A stretch of DNA of 6,564 bases, from NCBI GenBank assembly GCA_039920165.1, contig JBDSEG010000150.1:1-6564 (forward strand). Direction: 5' to 3'. Source of the DNA: JBDSEG01 sp039920165 (GTDB taxonomy: Bacteria > Pseudomonadota > Gammaproteobacteria > Burkholderiales > Burkholderiaceae_C). The notes beneath the pieces were generated by a model, which saw only the letters and a list, made by a program, of their open reading frames with translations, was not told the origin of the DNA and made no database searches. A program made the position numbers and the translations under genes. This document shows, in pieces, positions 1 through 5,534 of this stretch. The first letter of the stretch is position 1. Each line of letters starts with the position of its first letter.

Positions 1-217
1 TGTCGTACACATACCGCTCCATCACCCCGCGCTCTTCGTAATGCGTGGTCAGGGCGTGCCAGTCGGCGACGAAATAGAAGCAGTCGTAGTCGGCCTGCAG
101 CCGAACCCAGTTCTTCAGCGCACCGTGGTAGTGACCGAGGTGCAGCGCCCCGGTCGGTCGCATGCCCGAGAGAACACGCTGGCGGGGCGTCGGCGGGGAA
201 TCGCGGTCTGGGGTCAT
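1..217 (-). CDS. trpS: Tryptophanyl-tRNA synthetase, N-terminal part (runs off left edge)
   Basis: Cytoplasmic class I aminoacyl-tRNA synthetase that activates tryptophan with ATP and charges tRNA-Trp. Only the first 72 codons are in the window; the frame is open to base 1. The visible part carries the family's start: RVLSGMRPTG (about residues 14-23), then the class I HIGH signature as HLGH (26-29), followed by YHGALKNW and then FVADWHALTTHY, all typical of bacterial TrpS Rossmann-fold N-termini. I chose the ATG at 217-215 because no ATG or GTG lies in frame for at least about 33 bases upstream and the distance to the HIGH motif suits the family. A short Pro/Arg-rich extension (about residues 3-13) precedes the conserved core. 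No clear Shine-Dalgarno is visible. It is transcribed away from purN. Identity is confident; the exact start is slightly less so. Confidence 0.95.
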   Translation of the reverse strand, partial: MTPDRDSPPTPRQRVLSGMRPTGALHLGHYHGALKNWVRLQADYDCFYFVADWHALTTHYEERGVMERYVYD

Positions 218-303
218 CGAGGCGTTCGGGGTCGTGCGCAGAAGGCGCGAATTGTAGAAGTGGGAGCTGCGCGCCCGGGACGGGCCGATACACTGCGCCG
301 CGC
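218..303. promoter_or_regulatory. Divergent trpS/purN promoter region
   Basis: An 86-bp gap between the diverging trpS and purN starts. On the minus strand TACAAT (251-256) is a 5/6 match to the sigma-70 -10 box and would give a trpS leader of about 25-30 nt. On the plus strand TACACT (289-294, within GATACACT) is a weaker 4/6 -10 box; it predicts a start near 301, only a few bases before the purN ATG. I see no convincing -35 box for either. These calls are inferred from sequence only. Confidence 0.4.
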
Positions 304-945
304 ATGAAAACGCGTTCGGAAAAAAATATCGTCGTGCTGATTTCCGGGCGCGGCAGCAACCTGCGCGCGGTGGTGGAAGCCTGCGCCGCGGAACATTGGC
401 CGGCCCGCATTGCCGGCGTCGCCTCGGATCGGCAGCAGGCCGCCGGTCTGGCTTATGCGCGCGAATGCGGCATCCCAACAGCCTGCGTCCAACCCGCCGC
501 CCTCGCATCGCGCGAGGCGTTCTGCGCCGAACTCGCGCGCGCGGTCGACGCGTGGTCGCCCGATGTGGTCGTGCTGGCCGGGTTCATGCGCATCCTTTCC
601 GAGTCGTTCGTGCGCCGTTTCGAAGGCCGCCTCATCAACGTCCACCCGTCGCTCCTGCCGGCCTTTGCCGGCCTGCACACGCACCGGCGCGCGATCGAGG
701 CGGGCTGCAAGCTGGCCGGCGCGAGCGTGCATTTCGTGAGCCCGGGACTGGATGCCGGACCGATCATTGCGCAGGCCGTGGTGCCGGTGCTGGCCGACGA
801 CGACGAAGCGTCGCTTGCCGCGCGGGTGCTGGCGCGGGAGCACGTGCTGCTGCCGCTCGCGCTCGGCTGGCTGCTGCGCGGCGATCTGAGAATCGAAGGC
901 GCGAAAGTGTTTCACACCGGCGGCGCGCCGCAGGCCCTGCTCTGA
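304..945 (+). CDS. purN: Phosphoribosylglycinamide formyltransferase (GART)
   Basis: Transfers the formyl group from 10-formyltetrahydrofolate to glycinamide ribonucleotide, the third step of de novo purine synthesis, in the cytoplasm. The 213-residue length matches the E. coli-type enzyme. The phosphate-binding loop SGRGSNL lies at residues 14-20. The catalytic triad is present: Asn112 and His114 in INVHPSLLPAFAGLHTH (111-127) and Asp150 in GLDAGPII (148-155). The C-terminus FHTGGAP is also typical. No key residue is missing. The ATG at 304 places the first beta strand and the SGRGSN loop at the usual distance. There is no obvious Shine-Dalgarno, and the best -10 box ends only nine bases upstream, so the message may have a very short leader. 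The TGA stop overlaps the first base of the palindromic element that follows. Confidence 0.96.
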   Translation: MKTRSEKNIVVLISGRGSNLRAVVEACAAEHWPARIAGVASDRQQAAGLAYARECGIPTACVQPAALASREAFCAELARAVDAWSPDVVVLAGFMRILSESFVRRFEGRLINVHPSLLPAFAGLHTHRRAIEAGCKLAGASVHFVSPGLDAGPIIAQAVVPVLADDDEASLAARVLAREHVLLPLALGWLLRGDLRIEGAKVFHTGGAPQALL

Positions 946-1091
946 GAGTGTGAGAGTCTTCCGCTCGTGCCTGCTCGTCACGCCCAAAGCCGCCCGCGCG
1001 TCGTTGCAAATGCTCGCCAGAGCTATGGCGGTGCTAGATCGGACACCTTTGGGCGCGCCGCTCGGGCACGCACGAAGAACTCTCACACTCT
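945..1091. repeat. 147-bp imperfect palindrome, MITE-like or REP-like intergenic element
   Basis: Nearly the whole gap between purN and the methyltransferase gene folds on itself. The outer 13 bases, AGAGTGTGAGAGT (945-957), are perfectly complementary to 1079-1091. Moving inward, CTTC (958-961) pairs with 1074-1077, CGTGCC (966-971) with 1065-1070, and CGCCCAAAG (981-989) with 1047-1055. I count about 36 Watson-Crick pairs in 45-nt arms. The 57-nt centre has a small apical hairpin, CGCCA (1015-1019) with TGGCG (1026-1030). There is no open frame for a transposase. A direct CTCTGA occurs at both edges (940-945 and 1088-1093); if the element proper is 946-1090, TGA could be a 3-bp target duplication. 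This fits a non-autonomous mobile element, but an RNA processing or termination structure is also possible. Confidence 0.65.
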
Positions 1092-1117
1092 GACCCGCGT
1101 GGATGGGCCGGGATAAT
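1090..1117 (+). promoter_or_regulatory. Sigma-70 promoter of the RsmB-family methyltransferase gene
   Basis: The -35 box CTGACC (1090-1095, 4/6 match) is followed by a 16-bp spacer and the -10 box GATAAT (1112-1117, 5/6 match). The expected transcription start, about 7 bases downstream, falls at about 1124, which is the A of an in-frame ATG. GATAATCG resembles the other -10 boxes in the window (TACAATCG at 2487, TATAATCG for rpmB). The -10 box is flanked by a 5-bp inverted repeat, GGCCG (1106-1110) and CGGCC (1118-1122). The first bases of the -35 box come from the end of the palindromic element. Confidence 0.5.
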
Positions 1118-1123
1118 CGGCCG

Positions 1124-2383
1124 ATGAATCCGCATGCCCTGCTCGAACTGACGACCGAACTGCTGCACCGCGTGCTGCAATTCCAGCAGGCGGCCGACGG
1201 CATCGTCTCGGACTTCTTTCGCGAGCACCGGGCACTCGGCCAGCGCGAGCGCCATACGCTGGCCGAGACGACCTATACCGTGCTGCGAGAGCGCGCCTTG
1301 TTGCTGCACCTGGCGCAGTCGGGCCGCGGCGAGCTCGAGCGTCGCCTGGCGATCCTGGGCTGGCAGGGCAACGAGGCGTTTCTGCGCGCCGCGCTGGACG
1401 ATGCCGAGCCGGCGTGGCTCGCACGCGTGGCCGCGATCGACCGCACGAGCCTGCCCGAAAAGCTGCGCCACAACCTGCCCGACTGGCTGGCCGAGCGGCT
1501 GCATCAGGAACTCGGCGACGAGTTCTGGCCGCTGGTCGAGAGCCTGAACCGGCCGGCACCGCTCGACCTGCGTGTGAACGCCTTCAAGGCCAAGCGCGAC
1601 GACGTGCAGGCGGCGCTGAAGGTCGAGGGCGTCGAATCCGAGGCGACGCCGTTTTCGCCACTGGGTCTGCGCATCCAGGGCAAGCCGGCGCTGCACAAGC
1701 TGGCGACCTTTCTGAGCGGCGATGTCGAGGTCCAGGACGAGGGCAGCCAGCTCCTTGCGCTGCTGCTCGATGCCAAGCGCGGCGAGATGGTGGTCGACTT
1801 CTGTGCCGGCGCGGGCGGCAAGACGCTGGCGCTCGGCGCGGCGATGCGAAATACCGGGCGCCTGTATGCCTTCGATACCTCAGGCCACCGGCTGGCCGCG
1901 CTCAAGCCGCGCCTGACGCGCAGCGGGCTGTCGAATGTCTACCCGGCCCAGATCGCGCACGAGCGCGACGACCGCATCAAGCGGCTGGCCGGCAAGATCG
2001 ACCGGGTGCTGGTCGACGCGCCGTGCAGCGGCCTGGGGACGCTGCGCCGCAACCCCGATCTCAAGTGGCGCCAGTCGCCGCAATCGATCGACGAGATGCG
2101 GCTCAAGCAGGCCGCGATCCTCGCGAGCGCGGCTCGCCTGGTGAAGCCTGGTGGTCGACTCGTGTATGCGACGTGCAGTCTGTTGCAGGCCGAGAACGAG
2201 GACATCGCGGGCGCGTTCGAGGCCGAGGCTGCGGATCGCTTCGACCGCCTGTCCGCTGCCGACGCCTTGGCGCGCGCGCATGTCGAACAGGCGCCTAGGT
2301 TGGTTCGCGGCGACGATCTTCGCCTGTGGCCGCACCGCCACGCGACCGACGGCTTTTTCGCGGCGGTCTGGCAGCGGCGCTGA
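1124..2383 (+). CDS. RsmB/NOP-family SAM-dependent RNA m5C methyltransferase
   Basis: A 419-residue RNA cytosine-C5 methyltransferase of the RsmB (Sun/Fmu)/NOP2 family, expected to methylate 16S rRNA in the cytoplasm. The helical N-terminal region (about 1-130) resembles the family's RNA-binding domain but diverges from the NusB-like domain of E. coli RsmB. The catalytic domain holds the SAM-binding motif VDFCAGAGGKT (about 224-234), motif IV DAPCSGLGTLRRNPD (298-312) with Cys301, and motif VI YATCSLLQAENE (348-359) with catalytic Cys351. It ends in DGFFAAVWQRR, as in relatives. I prefer the ATG at 1124 over the in-frame ATG at 1103 (426 aa), because the -10 box at 1112-1117 would lie inside the longer gene. 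In many Proteobacteria canonical rsmB lies next to fmt; this copy follows purN, so it may be a paralogue and I leave the symbol blank. Family confidence is high; the exact rRNA target is uncertain. Confidence 0.9.
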   Translation: MNPHALLELTTELLHRVLQFQQAADGIVSDFFREHRALGQRERHTLAETTYTVLRERALLLHLAQSGRGELERRLAILGWQGNEAFLRAALDDAEPAWLARVAAIDRTSLPEKLRHNLPDWLAERLHQELGDEFWPLVESLNRPAPLDLRVNAFKAKRDDVQAALKVEGVESEATPFSPLGLRIQGKPALHKLATFLSGDVEVQDEGSQLLALLLDAKRGEMVVDFCAGAGGKTLALGAAMRNTGRLYAFDTSGHRLAALKPRLTRSGLSNVYPAQIAHERDDRIKRLAGKIDRVLVDAPCSGLGTLRRNPDLKWRQSPQSIDEMRLKQAAILASAARLVKPGGRLVYATCSLLQAENEDIAGAFEAEAADRFDRLSAADALARAHVEQAPRLVRGDDLRLWPHRHATDGFFAAVWQRR

Positions 2384-2486
2384 CCGCTTGTGGTGGCGGG
2401 GTTGATCGCGCGAGCAACGCCGTCATCTGCGCGGTGTTCGAGGCTTCGAATGCCCGCCAGAGCAGGATGGTTCAGGGGGCGTGACC

Positions 2487-2492
2487 TACAAT
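2487..2492 (+). promoter_or_regulatory. -10 box of the desaturase gene
   Basis: TACAAT (2487-2492), a 5/6 match followed by CGCCC, lies 58 bases before the desaturase ATG and implies a leader of about 50 nt. No convincing -35 hexamer is found 16-18 bp upstream. The rest of the 167-bp gap after the methyltransferase holds a near-perfect 18-bp palindrome (2401-2418, GTTG...CAAC) without a T-tract, so I do not call a terminator there. Confidence 0.4.
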
Positions 2493-2550
2493 CGCCCGCT
2501 GTTCTGGCGGCGCCGTTCGGCCTCGTCACTTCACTACGGGAAGCGGATTC

Positions 2551-3774
2551 ATGAATGTTTTGGCGTCGTTAGCGCAGGGCCTGCTCGACTTGATGGCCCA
2601 CGGACTCATGGAGCTCAGCGTCTGGGAAGTGGTGGCTTTCACTCTCGTGGTGACGCACATCACCATCGTTTCGGTCACGGTCTTCCTGCACCGCGCGCAG
2701 TCGCACCGCGCGCTCGAACTGCACCCGATCCCGGCGCATTTCTTCCGCTTCTGGCTGTGGCTGACGACCGGCATGGTGACCAAGGAATTCGTCGCCATCC
2801 ACCGCAAGCACCACGCCAAGTGCGAGACCGAGGAAGATCCGCACAGCCCGCAGACGCGCGGTATCAAGACCGTGTTGCTGACCGGCGTCGAGCTGTACCG
2901 CGCCGAATCGAAAGTGCCCGAGACCATGGCTAAATACGGCCTCGGCACGCCCGACGACTGGCTCGAACGCAACCTGTATACGCGGTTCAGCTGGCAGGGC
3001 GTGGGCGTGCTGCTTGCGCTCAACCTGATGCTCTTCGGTGCGCTCGGACTCACTGTCTGGGCGGTGCAGATGCTGTGGATTCCGGTCATGGCCACCGGCG
3101 TCATCAACGGCCTTGGCCACTGGTGGGGTTATCGCAATTTCGAGGCTCCGGATGCATCGACCAATGTGTCGCCGTGGGGCATAGTGATCGGCGGCGAGGA
3201 ACTGCACAACAACCACCACACCTACCCGACCTCGGCCAAGTTCTCGGTCAAGCCCTACGAATTCGATATCGGCTGGGTCTATATCCGCGGCCTGGAGATG
3301 CTGGGCTTGGCCAAGGTACGCAAGACGCCGCCGCTGCTCAAGCTCGGCACGGTGCGCCCGGTTGCCGATAACAAGACGCTCGAGGCGGTGATCGCCAACC
3401 GCTACGAGGTGATGGCGCGGTATGCCGGCAATCTGCGCCGGGCCTGCCGGGTCGAGATCGAGCGGCTCAAGTCGGAGGGGGCTGGCGGCACGGCGCGCCT
3501 GGCCAATATGCACCTGGCCAAGCGCTGGCTGCACCGCGACGACGACAAGATTCCGAACAGCGTGCGCGCGCAGGTCGCGGCGGCGGTCGCGAACAGTCCG
3601 GGGCTGGCCAAGCTGGTCGCCATGCGCGAGGAGTTGCGCATGCTGTGGACGCGAACCAATGTCTCCGCCGAGCAACTCGTCGGCGATCTGCAGGCCTGGT
3701 GTCGCAAGGCCGAGGAGAGCGGCATCGCCACGTTGCAGGAATTCGCGCTCAAGCTGCGCGCTGCGCACGCGTAA
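2551..3774 (+). CDS. desA: DesA-type membrane fatty acyl desaturase
   Basis: Integral inner-membrane, di-iron, oxygen-dependent desaturase that places a cis double bond in acyl chains. As I recall it, the sequence is closely similar along its length to Pseudomonas aeruginosa DesA (PA0286), which acts on membrane phospholipid acyl chains at delta-9; that substrate is inferred here. The three histidine boxes are intact: H47-RAQS-H52 (HX4H), HRKHH (84-88) and HNNHH (219-223), with the extra ligand region NGLGH (185-190). Hydrophobic segments lie around 25-46, 62-76, 151-172 and 174-188. After the catalytic part comes a hydrophilic helical C-terminal extension (about 270-407), also present in PA0286. 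A GGGAAG Shine-Dalgarno (2538-2543) sits 7 nt before the ATG, supporting this start over Met15 or Met20. It has its own -10 box and an intrinsic terminator just after the TAA, so it is probably monocistronic. The symbol follows the Pseudomonas name. Confidence 0.9.
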   Translation: MNVLASLAQGLLDLMAHGLMELSVWEVVAFTLVVTHITIVSVTVFLHRAQSHRALELHPIPAHFFRFWLWLTTGMVTKEFVAIHRKHHAKCETEEDPHSPQTRGIKTVLLTGVELYRAESKVPETMAKYGLGTPDDWLERNLYTRFSWQGVGVLLALNLMLFGALGLTVWAVQMLWIPVMATGVINGLGHWWGYRNFEAPDASTNVSPWGIVIGGEELHNNHHTYPTSAKFSVKPYEFDIGWVYIRGLEMLGLAKVRKTPPLLKLGTVRPVADNKTLEAVIANRYEVMARYAGNLRRACRVEIERLKSEGAGGTARLANMHLAKRWLHRDDDKIPNSVRAQVAAAVANSPGLAKLVAMREELRMLWTRTNVSAEQLVGDLQAWCRKAEESGIATLQEFALKLRAAHA

Positions 3775-3797
3775 AGGCCTTCGGCCAGAAGGACAGC

Positions 3798-3824
3798 GGG
3801 GTCGCAATGCGACCCCTTTTCTTT
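3798..3824 (+). terminator. Intrinsic terminator of the desaturase gene
   Basis: A perfect 8-bp GC-rich stem, GGGGTCGC (3798-3805) with GCGACCCC (3809-3816), has an AAT loop and is followed directly by TTTTCTTT. It lies 24 bases past the desaturase TAA. Two short competing helices (GGCC/GGCC and CCTTC/GAAGG) occur between 3776 and 3792. This is a textbook rho-independent terminator. Confidence 0.85.
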
Positions 3825-3828
3825 GCCC

Positions 3829-3853
3829 AAAAGAAAAGGCCGCATGGCGGCCT
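3829..3853 (-). terminator. Intrinsic terminator of rpmB-rpmG
   Basis: Read on the minus strand, AGGCCGC (3853-3847) pairs with GCGGCCT (3843-3837) around a 3-nt loop, and the transcript continues into TTTCTTTT (3836-3829). It lies about 40 bases beyond the rpmG stop. Another small hairpin (GTTCGC 3866-3871 with GCGAAC 3876-3881) sits between the stop and the terminator. It abuts the opposing desaturase terminator. Confidence 0.8.
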
Positions 3854-3892
3854 CGCGAGCGAAGGGTTCGCGGCAGCGAACGGCTGTCCCGT

Positions 3893-4060
3893 CTATTTCA
3901 ACTTCGTTTCCTTGTACATGACGTGCTTGCGCGCCTTCGGATCGAATTTCATGATTTCGAGCTTGTCGGGCGTCGTCTTCTTGTTCTTGTCGGTCGTATA
4001 GAAGTGACCGGTGCCGGCGGATGAAGCCAGCTTGATTTTTTCGCGTCCACCTTTTGCCAT
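3893..4060 (-). CDS. rpmG: 50S ribosomal protein L33 (zinc-free type)
   Basis: Small basic protein of the large ribosomal subunit, near the E site. The translation is 55 residues: it starts MAKGGREKIKLASSAGTGHF and continues YTTDKNKKT, LEIMKFDPKARKHV and YKETKLK, matching the proteobacterial L33 family in length and order. It has no cysteines, so it is the C-minus form that does not bind zinc. A strong Shine-Dalgarno, AAGGAG (plus-strand 4067-4072), lies 6 nt before the ATG. It follows rpmB by 40 nt on the same strand, the usual rpmB-rpmG pair, and ends just before an intrinsic terminator. Confidence 0.97.
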   Translation of the reverse strand: MAKGGREKIKLASSAGTGHFYTTDKNKKTTPDKLEIMKFDPKARKHVMYKETKLK

Positions 4061-4100
4061 GGTTGGCTCCTTCGTTCGGTGAGGTTGGGGTCAGCGGGGT

Positions 4101-4334
4101 TTAGATTTCGCCGCGCTTGTGCAGATCGGCAACCACCTGCTCGATGCCCACCTTGTCGATCAGCCGCAGGGCGGCGTTCGAGATGCGAAGGCGGATCCAG
4201 CGGCTTTCGGCATCCAGCCAGAACCTGCGGTATTGCAGATTGGGGAGGAAGCGGCGCTTGGTTTTATTGTTTGCGTGGGAAACATTGTTTCCCACCATCG
4301 GGCGCTTGCCCGTGACTTGACAGACGCGTGCCAT
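4101..4334 (-). CDS. rpmB: 50S ribosomal protein L28
   Basis: Basic 77-residue protein of the large ribosomal subunit needed for subunit assembly. The sequence begins MARVCQVTGKRP, followed by GNNVSHANNKTKRRF (about 15-29) and then LRISNAALRLIDK (49-61), all characteristic of proteobacterial L28. Length is normal. There is a single Cys at residue 5 and no zinc CXXC pairs. A GGAGA Shine-Dalgarno (plus-strand 4341-4345) lies 6 nt before the ATG. It is the first gene of a two-gene unit with rpmG and has its own promoter at the end of trxB, giving a leader of about 84 nt. The leader contains the 10-bp palindrome GCCGGCCGGC (4374-4383), but I see no known riboregulator fold. Confidence 0.97.
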   Translation of the reverse strand: MARVCQVTGKRPMVGNNVSHANNKTKRRFLPNLQYRRFWLDAESRWIRLRISNAALRLIDKVGIEQVVADLHKRGEI

Positions 4335-4424
4335 GACGCTTCTCCGTTCGCGAATTGGGGTAGTCGGGGGGATGCCGGCCGGCGCAGCAGCGTGCAAGCC
4401 CTGGCGCCTCTGGCAAAGACCGCG

Positions 4425-4453
4425 ATTATAGCCAGCTTCGTACGCCGTCTCAC
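4425..4453 (-). promoter_or_regulatory. Promoter of rpmB-rpmG, overlapping the trxB stop
   Basis: On the minus strand GTGAGA (4453-4448, 4/6 match to -35) is followed by a 17-bp spacer and a perfect TATAAT (4430-4425). The predicted start is near 4418, about 84 nt upstream of the rpmB ATG. The -35 box contains the TGA stop codon of trxB, so ribosomal protein expression can be independent of trxB although the genes are collinear. This is the strongest promoter-like sequence in the window. Confidence 0.75.
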
Positions 4454-5397
4454 TGCTCCAGGAAGCGCTGCGCGTCGAGTGCGGCCATGCAGCCGGTGCC
4501 GGCGCTGGTGATCGCCTGCCGGTACACGTGGTCCTGCACGTCGCCGGCGGCAAAGACGCCCGGCACGCTCGTCATCGTCGCCATTCCCGACAGGCCGCTG
4601 CGGGTGAGGATATAGCTGTCCTTCATCTCGAGCTGGCCCTTGAAGATGTCGGTATTGGGCTGGTGGCCGATGGCAATGAAACAGCCGTGCACGGGCAAGT
4701 CGTAGACGCTGCCGTCGGCCACCTTCTTCAGGCGCACGCCGGTCACGCCGCTCGCGTCACCGAGCACCTCGTCGAGCGTGGTGAACAGGTGCATCTGCAT
4801 CTTGCCGGTGGCGACCTTCTCGGCCAGCTTGTCGACCAGGATCGGCTCGGCGCGGAACTTGTCACGTCGGTGGATGAGGTGAACCTTGCTCGCGATGTTC
4901 GACAGATACAGCGCCTCCTCGACCGCGGTATTGCCGCCGCCGACGACACACACTTCGCGGTCGCGATAGAAGAAGCCGTCGCATGTGGCGCAGCCGCTCA
5001 CGCCGCGGCCCATGAACGCTTCTTCGGACGGCAGGCCGAGGTATTTGGCGGAGGCGCCGGTGGCAATGATGAGTGCGTCGCAGGTATAGCTCGCCGCATC
5101 GCCGCGCAGGGTGAACGGGCGCGCGCCGAGATCGACCTCGTGGATGTGGTCGGACACGATCTTGGTGTCGAAGCGCTCGGCGTGCTGCTGGAAGCGCTGC
5201 ATCAGTTCCGGCCCCTGAACGCCGGCGACATCGGCCGGCCAGTTGTCGACGTCGGTCGTCGTCATGAGCTGTCCGCCGGCGGCCATGCCGGTGACGAGCA
5301 CGGGCTTGAGGTTGGCGCGGGCCGCATACACGGCGGCGCTGTAGCCGGCCGGGCCGGAGCCGAGGATGAGAACGCGTGAGTGGGGATGTGGGGTCAT
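4450..5397 (-). CDS. trxB: Thioredoxin-disulfide reductase
   Basis: Cytoplasmic FAD flavoenzyme that uses NADPH to reduce oxidised thioredoxin, and so supplies electrons to ribonucleotide reductase, peroxiredoxins and other thiol systems. Domains in order: FAD-binding Rossmann motif GSGPAG (residues 13-18), redox-active CATC (136-139), NADPH-binding GGGNTA (153-158), HRRDKFR (176-182) for the 2'-phosphate, and the FAD-binding GD (285-286) in PGVFAAGDV, ending near TSAGTGCMAALDAQRF. The match to E. coli TrxB is close throughout; the protein is slightly shorter because it ends FLEQ without the E. coli tail. I chose the ATG at 5397 (315 aa), which places GSGPAG exactly as in E. coli. An in-frame ATG at 5403 adds two residues. 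A longer open frame reaches 5523 but its extra residues are not TrxB-like. No clear Shine-Dalgarno is visible. Confidence 0.96.
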   Translation of the reverse strand: MTPHPHSRVLILGSGPAGYSAAVYAARANLKPVLVTGMAAGGQLMTTTDVDNWPADVAGVQGPELMQRFQQHAERFDTKIVSDHIHEVDLGARPFTLRGDAASYTCDALIIATGASAKYLGLPSEEAFMGRGVSGCATCDGFFYRDREVCVVGGGNTAVEEALYLSNIASKVHLIHRRDKFRAEPILVDKLAEKVATGKMQMHLFTTLDEVLGDASGVTGVRLKKVADGSVYDLPVHGCFIAIGHQPNTDIFKGQLEMKDSYILTRSGLSGMATMTSVPGVFAAGDVQDHVYRQAITSAGTGCMAALDAQRFLEQ

Positions 5398-5509
5398 GGG
5401 CATGGGTTCGATAGACCGGCGATGGATCGATGCAACAGCGCGGCGTCCTGGCCCTTTATCACGCTGGCGCCACCCCCGGTATTGGTGACAATAGCTCGAT
5501 TCTAGAAAA

Positions 5510-5524
5510 CGTGAACCCATCACG
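5510..5524. promoter_or_regulatory. Candidate operator, CGTGA-N5-TCACG
   Basis: A perfect 5-bp inverted repeat, CGTGA (5510-5514) and TCACG (5520-5524), separated by ACCCA. The half-sites carry the GTGA/TCAC core read by CRP-type recognition helices. The gap is 5 bp, against 6 in the E. coli CRP consensus, so it is atypical. It lies 66 bp upstream of a Crp-family gene whose recognition helix keeps the CRP contact residues, which suggests autoregulation, possibly also control of trxB. This is an inference. Confidence 0.4.
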
Positions 5525-5534
5525 CGATCACGCT

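Noticed and set aside
1103..1123. Upstream ATG for the methyltransferase (seven extra residues)
   Set aside because: The best -10 box lies inside this stretch and the extra residues are not family-like; the ATG at 1124 is preferred.
214..1203. Long minus-strand open frame (329 aa) opposite purN
   Set aside because: It runs antisense to a clear PurN with all catalytic residues, crosses the palindromic element and has Arg/Ala/His-rich, low-complexity composition typical of GC-rich shadow frames.
2401..2418. Near-perfect 18-bp palindrome as terminator of the methyltransferase gene
   Set aside because: There is no T-tract after it and the centre is self-complementary with little room for a loop; chance in GC-rich sequence is plausible.
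2569..3807. Minus-strand open frame of 412 aa opposite the desaturase
   Set aside because: It overlaps an intact desaturase with all His boxes, extends into the desaturase terminator, and its Arg/His/Ala-rich translation shows no recognisable domain.
4374..4383. GCCGGCCGGC in the rpmB leader as a ribosomal protein binding structure
   Set aside because: A short GC palindrome alone is common at this base composition; no larger conserved leader fold can be seen.
4528..5379. Plus-strand open frame of 283 aa opposite trxB
   Set aside because: It is antisense to a near-textbook TrxB; the composition reflects reverse-complement codon bias.
5481..5492. ATTG-GTGA-CAAT as an FNR box
   Set aside because: FNR sites are TTGAT-N4-ATCAA; this inverted repeat lacks the T and A next to the gap, and the local regulator has no FNR cysteine cluster.
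5404..5523. Extended N-terminus of TrxB (about 40 residues)
   Set aside because: Alignment with E. coli TrxB begins at Met 5397, and the extension covers the divergent promoter region.
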